A model generated the notes under the pieces. That model was not told the origin of the DNA, did no database searches, and saw nothing but the letters and a program-made list of their open reading frames with translations. From Dermatophilus congolensis (GTDB lineage: Bacteria > Actinomycetota > Actinomycetes > Actinomycetales > Dermatophilaceae), in assembly GCF_900447215.1 (NCBI RefSeq), contig NZ_UFYA01000001.1, forward strand, positions 124,001 through 188,000: a stretch of 64,000 nucleotides of DNA. The letters run 5' to 3'. Shown in pieces: positions 18,720 to 27,764 of this stretch. Position 1 is the first letter of the stretch, and each line of letters begins with the position of its first letter. Made by a program: the position numbers and the translations under genes.

Positions 18720-18869
18720 GGGTGCCTCCCGTGCTGTGTGGCCCCCGTTGGCCACGCTTGGGTGCAGTCTGACAACTTTTTGTGGGTGGTGGGCGTTGGT
18801 GGGGATTTAGGCGCGCCGTCTTGTAGCTATGGGAGTGTTGTTGGGGCAGTAGGGTGCTGGTGGGGTGGG

Positions 18870-20750
18870 TTAGGGCTGGTGGTGTGTTTGGGCGGCGAGG
18901 CGTATGTGGGTGTTGGGTTCGCCGTAGCCGTTGTATCCGTTGTTGCGTTGGAGGAGTTCGATGATGAAGTTGTTTCCGGGGGTGGTGATGTAGGTGTGTA
19001 GGAGGGTGCCGCCGTTGTTGTCTTGGTCGTAGTAGAGGTTGTGGTGGCGTAGGTGGTTGATGGTGGTGGTGTCGAGGTTGTGGCGGGCTTGAAGGTCGTC
19101 GTAGTAGTTGGCGGGGATGGGGAGGAAGTGGGCGCCGTTGTTGCGTGCGGTGGTGATGGTGGTGGTGATGTCGGCGCAGTTGAAGGCGATTTGGTCGATG
19201 GTGGAGTGGGTGTGGCCGTTGGCGAGGATGATGCGCAGGTTGCCGTGGGTGGGGTGGTAGGGGCGGCTGAGGCGGCGGCCGGTGGGGCGGATGAATTCGC
19301 TGGTGGGGCCGGCTTGGAGGTTGAACACGGATTGGTAGAAGGATTGTTCGGCGGGGTGCAGGGTGGGTGGGGTGGTGGTGCCGATGTGGTCGATTCCGGT
19401 GAGTGTTGCCTGGTGGGATGGTGGTGTGGGGGTGGGGTAGCCATTGCGCCAGTCGTCGTCGGCGTTTTCGGGGCCGGTGAGGAATACGTGTAGGTCGCCG
19501 GGGGTGTCGATGCCGGGGAGGGCGGAGTCGTAGCGGCCGCGGTGGTGGGTGACGGGGGGCCATAGGAGTGCGGTGGCGCGGGTGGCGACGTCGTGGACGT
19601 GGTCGACTTCGAGGGCGATGGCGGAGATGTAGGGGCGGGTTGCTGGTGGTGTGGGGGTGGGCAGGGTGGTGAGGCAGATGTGGGCGTTGCCGTTGCTCCA
19701 CCACTGGACGGGGCGGGTGGTGTGGGTGCTGGCGTGGTGGAAGCCGAGGGCTTTGAGGAGTGCGGTGATGCTGGTGGTGGGGTTGGGGTCGTTGTTGTCG
19801 GTGGTGCTGATGGCGATTTCGATGAAGGCGGGGTTGACGCGGTTGGGGGGTGGGGGTGGGTTGAAGAGGTCGATGGTGGGGGCAGGGTGGTTGGTGTTGG
19901 TGTTGGTGTTGGTGTTGGTGTTGGTGTGGTGGGTGTTTCGGTGGCGGAGTTGTTCTTCGAGGATGAGTAGGGAGCGCATGCCGTCGAGGGCGTTGATGCG
20001 GGGGTTGGCGTCGCGGACGATGTCGGAGAAGATTTCGAGGGAGAGGGGGCCGCGGTAGCCCAGGTCGATGACGGTGCCGACGAGTTCGACGAGGTTGAGG
20101 TCGCCTTGGCCGGGGTAGCAGCGGTGGTGGCGGGACCAGGTGAGGACGTTCATGTCTAGGTGGGGTGCGTCGGCGATTTGCATGTAGCCGATGCGGTTGG
20201 CGGGGATGTTGGTTAGGGCGGTGGGGGTATCGCCGCGGGAGAGGATGTGGAAGGTGTCGATGGCCAGGGTGATGGCGGGGTGGTCGGTGTCGGTGACGGT
20301 TTTCCAGGCGTGACCGATGCGGTTGATGTGGGTGCCCCAGGCGAGGGCTTCGTAGGCGATGGTGATGCCGTGGTCGGCGGCGAGGTTGCCGATGTGGTGG
20401 AGTTGGTGGGCGCGTAGGTCGGGGTTGTCGATGGCGGTGGGGAGCGCGTTGGAGCAGGCCAGGGCTAGGTGTACGCCGAGGCGTTGCATGGTGGTGAATT
20501 TGTGGCGGAGGCGGTGCAGGACGGCGGGGAAGTGATCGGGGTGCCATCCTTCGATGTCGCGTAGGGGTTGGAATATTTCGATGGTTAGGCCTAAGTCGCT
20601 GCAGCGTTGAGCGATTTTGGTGGGGGTTAGGGGGCTGGCGATGAGGTCGTTGTCGAAGATTTCGATGCCGTCGTAGCCGGCTGCGGCGATGGCGGAGAGC
20701 TTTTGGGTGAGGGTGCCGGCGATGGAGATGGTGGCGATGGCTTTACGCAC
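18870..20750 (-). CDS. 3-dehydroshikimate dehydratase fused to an HPPD-like domain (QuiC type)
   Basis: 626 residues. The N-terminal half (1-270) is an AP-endonuclease-like TIM barrel (GYDGIEIFDNDL, YEALAWGTHINR, DTFHILSRGD, GYMQIADAPHLDM, LSLEIFSD), the metal-dependent dehydratase that turns 3-dehydroshikimate into protocatechuate. The C-terminal half (about 310-615) is a vicinal-oxygen-chelate domain resembling 4-hydroxyphenylpyruvate dioxygenase (TGIDHIGTTT, IDQIAFNCADI, FIIELLQR). Two-domain proteins of this kind are known from quinate catabolism. GTG 20750 has GAGG 7 bp upstream. The linker contains a Thr-Asn dipeptide repeat from a hexanucleotide repeat. It could serve quinate/shikimate breakdown or supply 3,4-dihydroxybenzoate; no other pathway gene is nearby. 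Confidence 0.85.
   Translation of the reverse strand: MRKAIATISIAGTLTQKLSAIAAAGYDGIEIFDNDLIASPLTPTKIAQRCSDLGLTIEIFQPLRDIEGWHPDHFPAVLHRLRHKFTTMQRLGVHLALACSNALPTAIDNPDLRAHQLHHIGNLAADHGITIAYEALAWGTHINRIGHAWKTVTDTDHPAITLAIDTFHILSRGDTPTALTNIPANRIGYMQIADAPHLDMNVLTWSRHHRCYPGQGDLNLVELVGTVIDLGYRGPLSLEIFSDIVRDANPRINALDGMRSLLILEEQLRHRNTHHTNTNTNTNTNTNHPAPTIDLFNPPPPPNRVNPAFIEIAISTTDNNDPNPTTSITALLKALGFHHASTHTTRPVQWWSNGNAHICLTTLPTPTPPATRPYISAIALEVDHVHDVATRATALLWPPVTHHRGRYDSALPGIDTPGDLHVFLTGPENADDDWRNGYPTPTPPSHQATLTGIDHIGTTTPPTLHPAEQSFYQSVFNLQAGPTSEFIRPTGRRLSRPYHPTHGNLRIILANGHTHSTIDQIAFNCADITTTITTARNNGAHFLPIPANYYDDLQARHNLDTTTINHLRHHNLYYDQDNNGGTLLHTYITTPGNNFIIELLQRNNGYNGYGEPNTHIRLAAQTHHQP
19891..19926. repeat. 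Hexanucleotide tandem repeat TTGGTG x6
   Basis: Six perfect copies of TTGGTG, in frame in the dehydratase gene, encode alternating Asn and Thr in the linker between the two domains. Copy-number change would keep the frame and only alter linker length. Confidence 0.9.
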
Positions 20751-21424
20751 TGGGTGACCTCGGTGGGGTGGGGATGGTGGTGTTTTTAGTGTGTCAGGGG
20801 GTTTGTGAGCAGGGGAGGTGGGTTGTGTCTGAAAGGTGTGTGGGGGGTGTGGGGTTGTGTTTTTGTGGACGTGTGTTCAGGGCGTGTGTTTAGTTTTTTG
20901 TGTTCGTTTGGGTGGGTTTTTTGAGTGAGTATGGACGGGTGACTTGGGTGTTCGTTCATTTCATTATTTGGTCGTTCCTTGTCGACAAGTTTGAGTGTGT
21001 TGATGTGGTGGTTTTTAAGTAAATTTTGAGTTTCCTTCGGGTGGTTTACAGGTGGTTCTTGGATGAGGTTTTTGTTCCTGTGTGCTGGGTGTTCAGTCGG
21101 AGTGGAGAGCCTATAGGTGCTGGTGGTGGTGGGGTTGAGGGGTTTCGGTGAGTTTTTTTCCTCAGGTTTCTCAATGCTTTGCCAATCGCGCGCACAGTTT
21201 CTATTTACTTATTTCTGGTTTCTTTTCGTGTGAATGGGGTGGGGTGGTTGCGGGGATTGCGAGTAACGGTTTTGTGGCTACATTCGATGTTGTGGCCGGA
21301 ATGACGGAGTTGCGTTTCCCCCATAGCGTCCCGTCGGCCCTTTGTGAAAGTCCCCTTCATATTTGGTGGGGCCTATTCACCACTAAACCGAGTTCTTTCA
21401 CAGCATCGCCTTCAGGAGGCTCAA
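20751..21424. other. 674-bp intergenic region, G+T-rich left part
   Basis: No gene supported. The first ~400 bp have a plus strand of up to 87% G+T (one 60-base line counted) although noncoding; the rest is ordinary. A perfect 12-bp palindrome CTTGTCGACAAG lies at 20978-20989 and could bind a regulator. The promoter of the surface protein at 21425 must be here; its ribosome site AGGAGG is at 21415-21420. Confidence 0.5.
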
Positions 21425-23794
21425 GTGAACTCTGCAGCCAAGCTGCGTACCCGTGGAATCGCCGCGTTCGGCGCCACCGTCCTCGTCGCCACCGCTTTCG
21501 GCCCCGCCGCCATGGCCTGGGACGCCACGCCGACTGCCCCTAACGCCGCCAAAGCCGCCAGTTTTGGTCTCGTCGACGCGGACCGCTCCGTTGCCAATAC
21601 GCAGGGAGCCACGGCGCTATCTGCAGGCATGAACAACCAGACGGTCGGAGACATGCGATTTGTCGTTCCGGCCACCTGGAAAAAGGGTGACAAGCTGGTC
21701 TTCACGCTGAAGCAGCCTGCCGGCGCCGACACTGACATTGCGAAGCGGATTAGCTTCTCGTCGCAACCTGCGATCGATGTCGAGTCCAAGGCCTATGCTG
21801 AAACCACTCACATCAGCGCCACCAGCCCCGGAACCAGCGCTGCCCCTGACTCTACGGTGGGCTCAGTAGAGTCCGGCACGGCCGCCGCTTACCAGGTGCC
21901 TTCTGGTGGTGTGGCGCCTGTCGCTCCCCAGTTCACAGTGGCTATGGGGAGTAGCTCTAATAACTCGGCCTACCAGGACGAGATTATCCTCACGATGAAC
22001 AACACCAACGACGTGTCTGCTGCGAACGCGAAGTTCATCGGGACTATCACAGGCGCAAAGGTCAACGTTGGAGCTAAAGCTCCCTCGGCCGCTGTGACTG
22101 TCGAAGCATCGGCGAAGGACAGTGCAGATGTCTCCAAGGCCATTTTCTGGGATGCCACTACTACTGCTGCTGTAGATAAATCCACGACAGCTCCTGCCGT
22201 TATCAGCAATGGGTCGCTGACGGTGTCCAACTCCTCTGTTGTTGCTGATGGGTCCGCACAGATGGTGGGACCGATCTCTCTCAGCCGCACAGACGCAGCT
22301 TTGACAGGGACTCCCAAGGTCACCCTGACGGGCGACGCGATTGTGGATAACCCCACTGCTGTCAAAGTGAAGCAGTACGGCAAAGATGGCTCTTTGATCA
22401 CCCCGTCTGGAGGTGACCTTGGTATTTCTGAGTCTGGTGCAGACGTCAAGAGCATGACGGTGAGTGGAGCGCTCGATGCGGCTACGTACCGAATCGAGTT
22501 TGTGGGCGCTGCTCTTAAGGTTCCAACGACAGTCAAGTCCATCAAGTTTGATCTTGACCCGGCGAATAACGGCGGAGTGACTCTTCCAACGCTCGCAGCC
22601 GCGACCTACAACCAGACAGATATTCAGGACCCCGCCGGGTTGCTTTCTGTCACTATTCGCCCAAGCCAGCCAGCAGTTGACGCGCGGGTTGCAGGGTTCG
22701 ACCGTTACTCCACGGCGAGCAAGCTCGCCGAAACGGTAGGCGACAAGCTCACTGGCATGGTTGAGAACGAAAACGTAGTTCTTGCCTCCGGAGAGAACTA
22801 CGCCGACGCACTATCTGCAGGGTACTTGGCTCGCACCAAGAACGCCGCCGTCATTCTGACTAACTCGAAGACACTTCCAGGTGCGACCGTCGACTTCATG
22901 CGGACGCACGGTGTGAAGAACGTGTACATCGTTGGCGGAACGAACGCAGTCAGCTCTGCGATTGAGAAGCAGATTAGTGACACAAAGGCTACCGATGTTG
23001 TTGACAAGGACGGCGCAGCCGAAGCCGAGAAAGCAACCCTGGAAACGCTTACCCAAACCATCAACGTTGTTCGCATCTCCGGGGAAAACCGTTTCGTCAC
23101 CAACCGGAACGTGAACCGCTACGCCTACGAGACCAGCAATGGCAACCTCGGCAGCATGGCTCCGACTTACGGGCAGCCAATGAAGCGGACTGCCATTTTC
23201 GTTGACGGGCTGACTCCCTGGGACGCTCTAGCTGCAGGACCTCTTGTTGCCGGACGAGGCGGAGCAATGCCGATCATCCTGACGCACGGCAACAAGCTGG
23301 AAGGGCAGGCCGCTGGCCAGATTGGCGACTTTAACCTTCAGAACGCGATTATTGTCGGCGGTACCAGCGTCATCCCCACGAGTGTCGAAAGCGACATGGC
23401 GGCTCACAGCGTCACCAACGTCCGCTTGGCAGGTGCTGACCGCTGGGCTACAGGTAAAGCCGTGAACGACTTCCTGCTGAAGGCCGTCGACGTCACAGCC
23501 ACTTCAGGCGTTCCTGGACTTGGATTCACAAACACAACCTCCCCGTTCCTGGTCAACGGCGGCACAATTGCAGGAAAGCCCGACGCCACCAAGTGGGCAG
23601 ATGCCCTGGCTATCGGACCAGCTGCTGCAGCCGAAAGGCGTGTGCTCGCTCTAACCGATTCGGCAACTCTGCCCACAGCAACCTCAGACTTCCTGAAAGC
23701 ACACCCCACAATGGGCGCCGTGACGGCTGTTGGTGGCACCGACGTCGTCTCTCAGAAAGTTATCGAGGCAGCCAACGCGCTTCTCGGTAAGTGA
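21425..23794 (+). CDS. Large secreted CWB2-type cell-wall-binding protein
   Basis: 789 residues from GTG 21425 (AGGAGG 5 bp upstream). A signal peptide ends near AMA-WD (about residue 35). Residues about 40-420 form a Ser/Thr/Ala-rich region of beta type with no family I recognise. The C-terminal part carries three CWB2-type repeats, visible as VAGFDRYSTASKLAE..ILTNSKTLP..VYIVGGTNAVS, VVRISGENRFVTN..IILTHGNKL..IIVGGTSVIP and VRLAGADRWATG..LTDSATLP..VGGTDVVS. These repeats hold proteins non-covalently to the wall by anionic polymers. Likely surface-layer or adhesin-like; function unknown. Codon use is ordinary, unlike the flanking tracts. Confidence 0.88.
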   Translation: MNSAAKLRTRGIAAFGATVLVATAFGPAAMAWDATPTAPNAAKAASFGLVDADRSVANTQGATALSAGMNNQTVGDMRFVVPATWKKGDKLVFTLKQPAGADTDIAKRISFSSQPAIDVESKAYAETTHISATSPGTSAAPDSTVGSVESGTAAAYQVPSGGVAPVAPQFTVAMGSSSNNSAYQDEIILTMNNTNDVSAANAKFIGTITGAKVNVGAKAPSAAVTVEASAKDSADVSKAIFWDATTTAAVDKSTTAPAVISNGSLTVSNSSVVADGSAQMVGPISLSRTDAALTGTPKVTLTGDAIVDNPTAVKVKQYGKDGSLITPSGGDLGISESGADVKSMTVSGALDAATYRIEFVGAALKVPTTVKSIKFDLDPANNGGVTLPTLAAATYNQTDIQDPAGLLSVTIRPSQPAVDARVAGFDRYSTASKLAETVGDKLTGMVENENVVLASGENYADALSAGYLARTKNAAVILTNSKTLPGATVDFMRTHGVKNVYIVGGTNAVSSAIEKQISDTKATDVVDKDGAAEAEKATLETLTQTINVVRISGENRFVTNRNVNRYAYETSNGNLGSMAPTYGQPMKRTAIFVDGLTPWDALAAGPLVAGRGGAMPIILTHGNKLEGQAAGQIGDFNLQNAIIVGGTSVIPTSVESDMAAHSVTNVRLAGADRWATGKAVNDFLLKAVDVTATSGVPGLGFTNTTSPFLVNGGTIAGKPDATKWADALAIGPAAAAERRVLALTDSATLPTATSDFLKAHPTMGAVTAVGGTDVVSQKVIEAANALLGK

Positions 23795-23894
23795 GGTTGG
23801 AAAGGTGACTGATCTGAACGGAGTAAACCTCCTCGCGGGTAAGACTTACTCAATCTGTTCCTGATCCGTCATCTCACCACTCGAAGTGAAGTCG

Positions 23895-23935
23895 AATCGC
23901 CGCTCCCTGTTAAGAAAGAGCAAGGAGCGGCGATT
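23895..23935 (+). terminator. Inverted repeat after the CWB2 gene
   Basis: Arms 23895-23906 and 23924-23935 (AATCGCCGCTCC and complement, 12 bp) about 100 bp after the stop. A plausible first terminator of the surface-protein gene. Confidence 0.6.
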
Positions 23936-23956
23936 GATTCTCAAGTAAAAAGTTTT

Positions 23957-24004
23957 GGAGGGGCTCCCCGGACGGGAGGTGCTGTGCGTCCGGGGAGCCC
24001 CTCC
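23957..24004. terminator. Perfect 18-bp inverted repeat
   Basis: Arms 23957-23974 and 23987-24004 (GGAGGGGCTCCCCGGACG and complement) around a 12-base loop, followed by TTTC on the plus strand and preceded by AAAAAGTTTT, so it could stop transcription both ways. It also marks the left edge of an A+C-rich tract: sequence to the right is about 90-97% A+C although noncoding. Confidence 0.7.
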
Positions 24005-24185
24005 TTTCGTGCATCCATTACGCCCACACGACCCACAACACCGCGAACTTCACCCCACAAACCCCACCCCAAAAAACCACAAACAACACCAAAACACCCC
24101 CAACACAACAAAATCCCTACCCCAACCAGCCCACCCAAAAACACCCGACACAACCCCATACCCACCGACACGCCAAACTAAACAC
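24005..24185. other. Noncoding A+C-extreme leader before the McrB-type gene
   Basis: No gene. The 60 bases at 24061-24120 contain only two G/T bases. This shows that the composition bias of the following genes is a property of the DNA and not of codon choice. The promoter of the restriction operon should lie here. Confidence 0.6.
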
Positions 24186-26273
24186 ATGGTCGAGGACGTC
24201 TACCCCATCAACACCAAGCAAACGATCCGCCGCGACGTGCTGGTACCACTCATGCTTTCCGTCATCGAAAACGCCGGAGGAACCCTCCACTCCTCCGACG
24301 TCATCGCCGAAATGGAAAAACGCTTCACCCCCACACCACACGAAGCAGCAACAAACAAATACGGCAACACCCACTGGATCGTCACCGCACGCTTCGACTC
24401 ATACTGGGCAGCACAAATCGGCTGGCTCACCAAAGACGACAACCGCTGGACCATCACCACCGCAGGACGCCGCGTCCTCTACAACTACCCCACCCAACAA
24501 ATCGTCGACGAACTCGACCGCCTCTGGCGCGAACGCCACCCCTACAACGAAACAACCCAACCCAGCCCCGAAGTCGCCCTCCTCACCCGCGCCCTCAACG
24601 CCCTCACCCCCGGCCACTGGACCACCTACAACGACCTCGCCCACACCACCGGCCTAACCCCCCACGCCGTCCACACCCACATGCAAACCCTCGGCCACGC
24701 CGCCAGCCACCGCGTCCTCCAACCCAACGGCACCATCGACCCCGACCTCGAATGGCACGACGGCCACAACCAATACACCAAAGACATCCTCACCAACGAA
24801 GGCCTCACCTTCGACAACGCCGGCCACGCCGACCACGCCGCCCGCATCACCAGCCACGACTACGCCACCATCCTCGGCCTCAACACCCACACCCGCCACG
24901 CCTGGCACATCCACAACACCACCACCGGCCACGACCCAACCCCCTGGATCACCCACGGCTACATCGCCCTACCCACCCCCCACACCCCCCACCTCCACCC
25001 CCACATGACCCGCGCCCACCTCAGCGACCACATCAACCAAACCCACCCCGAACAAACCTACGAAGCCCGCGACAACCTCATCACCCAACTCAACATCTTC
25101 CTCAACCTCATCCACCCCAACGACATCATCATCACCACCACCGAAACCGGCTACTACCTCGGCCACATCACCGGCGACCCCGCACCCCACCCCAACCCCA
25201 ACCACCACACCGAACTCCGCCGCGCCGTCACCTGGCACAACCCCACCACACCCGGCGACTACACCAACCTCACCCCCAACCTCACCAACGCCATGAACAC
25301 ACAAAACCCCCTCACCGACCTCACCCCCAACATCCAAGAACTCGAAAACCTCCTCACCCAACAACCCACCCCGACCCCACCAGCCCTACCCGAACCCAAA
25401 CTCACCGCCCTCAAACAAGCCACCCCCAAACTCGCCAGAACCAACCACGTCTCCCAACGCTGGCTCCAAGAAACCATCGACCTGCTCTGGGACCGCCGCC
25501 AAATCATCTTCTACGGCCCACCCGGAACCGGAAAAACCTACCTAGCCCGCAAAATCGCCTACCACCTCACCCACCCCGACAACGTCAGCCTCGTCCAATT
25601 CCACCCCGCCTACAGCTACGAAGACTTCTTCGAGGGATACCGCCCCGCACCCCCCACCGACGACGGCCGCGTCGGCTTCCAACTCACCCCCGGGCCCTTC
25701 CGACGCCTCGTCAACAACGCCAAAAACAACCCCGCCACCCCCCACATCCTCATCATCGACGAAATCAACCGAGCCAACCTCGCCAAAGTATTCGGCGAAC
25801 TCTACTTCCTCCTCGAATACCGCGACGAAACCATCGACCTGCTCTACTCCACCGGCGACAAAGCCGGATTCACCCTCCCCGACAACGTCTTCATCATCGG
25901 CACCATGAACACCGCCGACCGATCCATCGCCCTCGTCGACGCCGCCATGCGCCGCCGCTTCGCCTTCCTCCACCTACACCCCCAAGAAGAACCCACCAAC
26001 ACCATCCTGCGCGGCTGGCTCAAACACAACGGCCACGACGAAACCCTCGCCGACCTCCACGACGAACTCAACACCCGCATCGACGACCCCGACTTCGCCA
26101 TCGGCCCCAGCTACTTCATGCGCCCCGAAGTACGCCGCCCCGGCGGACTCGAACGCACCTGGCGAACCGCCATCCTCCCCCTCCTCGTCGAATACCACTA
26201 CGGCGAAGACATCGACATCAACGCCCGCTACGGCCTCGACACCTTCACCCACAAACCCGACACCGACAACTAA
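24186..26273 (+). CDS. McrB-type AAA+ GTPase with winged-helix, alkyltransferase-like and PUA/EVE-like sensor modules
   Basis: 695 residues from ATG 24186. In order: a winged-helix Mrr-N-like domain (1-100); a segment at 138-185 resembling the DNA-binding domain of O6-alkylguanine transferases (PGHWTTYNDLA, AVHTHMQTLG, SHRVLQPNG), where the catalytic PCHR is replaced by ASHR, so it could read but not repair bases; a region 254-352 resembling PUA/EVE-like base-reading domains (THGYIALP, NDIIIT, GYYLGHITGD); and the AAA+ motor with Walker A GPPGTGKT (444-451), Walker B ILIIDEINRA and the McrB signature GTMNTADRS (572-580). Motor assignment is firm; the sensor modules are my pattern reading. The partner McrC-like gene begins 8 bp after the stop. 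Likely a type IV restriction motor against modified DNA. Confidence 0.85.
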   Translation: MVEDVYPINTKQTIRRDVLVPLMLSVIENAGGTLHSSDVIAEMEKRFTPTPHEAATNKYGNTHWIVTARFDSYWAAQIGWLTKDDNRWTITTAGRRVLYNYPTQQIVDELDRLWRERHPYNETTQPSPEVALLTRALNALTPGHWTTYNDLAHTTGLTPHAVHTHMQTLGHAASHRVLQPNGTIDPDLEWHDGHNQYTKDILTNEGLTFDNAGHADHAARITSHDYATILGLNTHTRHAWHIHNTTTGHDPTPWITHGYIALPTPHTPHLHPHMTRAHLSDHINQTHPEQTYEARDNLITQLNIFLNLIHPNDIIITTTETGYYLGHITGDPAPHPNPNHHTELRRAVTWHNPTTPGDYTNLTPNLTNAMNTQNPLTDLTPNIQELENLLTQQPTPTPPALPEPKLTALKQATPKLARTNHVSQRWLQETIDLLWDRRQIIFYGPPGTGKTYLARKIAYHLTHPDNVSLVQFHPAYSYEDFFEGYRPAPPTDDGRVGFQLTPGPFRRLVNNAKNNPATPHILIIDEINRANLAKVFGELYFLLEYRDETIDLLYSTGDKAGFTLPDNVFIIGTMNTADRSIALVDAAMRRRFAFLHLHPQEEPTNTILRGWLKHNGHDETLADLHDELNTRIDDPDFAIGPSYFMRPEVRRPGGLERTWRTAILPLLVEYHYGEDIDINARYGLDTFTHKPDTDN

Positions 26274-26281
26274 CAACCACC

Positions 26282-27493
26282 ATGCCCACCACCACACAAA
26301 CCCCCCTCCACCTCCAACTCACCGAAAACCAACCCACCCCCAACATCCACCTCACCCCCACCCAAGTCCACAACCTCCAAACCAGCGAACTCGTCACCCT
26401 CACACCCGAACACCCCACCAACACGTGGACCCTCACACCCCGCAACCACGTCGGAGTCGCCCGCATCGGCAAACACCACCCCATCGAACTACGCATCACA
26501 CCCACCATCCCCATCCCACGCCTACTCTTCCTCCTCGGCTACGCCGAAGACCTCACCGGATGGCAAGACGGCAACGTCAACGTCGCCCCCAACACCGACC
26601 TACACATAGCCATGGCCACCGCCTTCGAACGCGCCGCCACCCGCGCCACCGAACAAGGCCTCATCCAGGGCTACACCACCATCGAAGAAGCCACCCCAGT
26701 TCTACGCGGCCGCCTACGCACAGACGAACAACTCCAACGTCGCTTCGGCCTACCCATGCCCCTAGAAATCCGCTACGACGACTACAACGTCGACACCCCC
26801 GAAAACCGCATCCTGCGCGCCACCACCGACCGCCTCCTACGCCTACCCAACCTTCCCGCCCCCACCCGCACCGCCCTACACCGCCTCACCCTCCTCATGG
26901 CCGACGTCCCCCACCGACTCACCAGCAACAACCCCCCACACTGGCGCCCCAGCCGCCTCAACACCCGCTACATCCCCGCACTACGACTCGGCGAACTCAT
27001 CCTCAAAAACGCCTCCATCGACGCCCACCACGGCCCAACCCCCACCGACGGATTCCTCCTCAACCTCCCTGATCTCTTCACTCGATTCATCACCAAAGCA
27101 CTCACCAAAGCCACCCCCACACACCACGGCACCCTCGAACAACAAAACAGCCAATGGCTCGACCAAGAACACACCATCAAAATCAACCCAGACCTCCTCT
27201 GGCACACCACCCCCACCACCCCCAACGCAGCCATCAACGCCACCTACCCCACCCCAGAAACCACCAACCCCCACACCGACATCCACCAAATGCTCACCTA
27301 CTGCACCCGACTCAACCTCAACCACGGCCACCTGATCTACCCCCACACCACCAACACCACCAGTCACCACCACATCACCGGAACCAACATCACCATCCAC
27401 CAACACGGCCTCGACCTCACCGCAGACCCCACCACACTCCTACAGCACATCAACGACCTCGCACACGCACTCACCACCCCCCACCACCCCTAA
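26282..27493 (+). CDS. McrC-like protein with degenerate nuclease motif
   Basis: 403 residues from ATG 26282. The N-terminal part has the McrC-type barrel and stalk sequence (NHVGVARIGKHHPIELRITP, FLLGYAEDL), then the helical region with RGRL and YDDYNVDTPENRILRAT, a highly conserved McrC signature. In the C-terminal PD-(D/E)xK domain, PDLLW is kept but the motif that is normally DAKYK reads NATYP (at about 27238-27252), so the usual Asp and Lys are gone. It may be a nuclease-dead adaptor, or use other residues. It pairs with the upstream McrB-type motor. Strongly A+C-rich coding strand. Confidence 0.82.
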   Translation: MPTTTQTPLHLQLTENQPTPNIHLTPTQVHNLQTSELVTLTPEHPTNTWTLTPRNHVGVARIGKHHPIELRITPTIPIPRLLFLLGYAEDLTGWQDGNVNVAPNTDLHIAMATAFERAATRATEQGLIQGYTTIEEATPVLRGRLRTDEQLQRRFGLPMPLEIRYDDYNVDTPENRILRATTDRLLRLPNLPAPTRTALHRLTLLMADVPHRLTSNNPPHWRPSRLNTRYIPALRLGELILKNASIDAHHGPTPTDGFLLNLPDLFTRFITKALTKATPTHHGTLEQQNSQWLDQEHTIKINPDLLWHTTPTTPNAAINATYPTPETTNPHTDIHQMLTYCTRLNLNHGHLIYPHTTNTTSHHHITGTNITIHQHGLDLTADPTTLLQHINDLAHALTTPHHP

Positions 27494-27764
27494 AACACCC
27501 CCCACACCCACCCATGTCGACACCACCACACCCCCAACCGACCCAACCGTGTAACGTAGACCACACAAGCTCGCCCTGTTCTGCCGCGAGCTGCACCATT
27601 TCGATGCCAGCCAGATGTCGTTGCGCTGCGACCCGGCCCCACTCACACCCCATCGCGTGTGAAAAACCGCCGCACACAAACCCCAGGTAAACATCCAGGG
27701 AAACAAGGTCGCGCGGGCAGAACCGACCGCATCGACCCTTTTCCTTTGGAGTAGTGACAAAACA

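Noticed and set aside
19891-19926. CRISPR-like direct repeat
   Set aside because: Uninterrupted hexamer copies without spacers, in frame in a gene.
18595-20547. Long minus-strand frames over the dehydratase gene
   Set aside because: Arg/His/Pro-rich shadows without domains; the dehydratase frame is well supported.
24752-27493. A 913-codon open frame across the McrB and McrC genes
   Set aside because: It is a shadow frame of Arg/Pro/His repeats caused by the A+C-rich tract; the overlapping frames carry clear AAA+ and McrC motifs.
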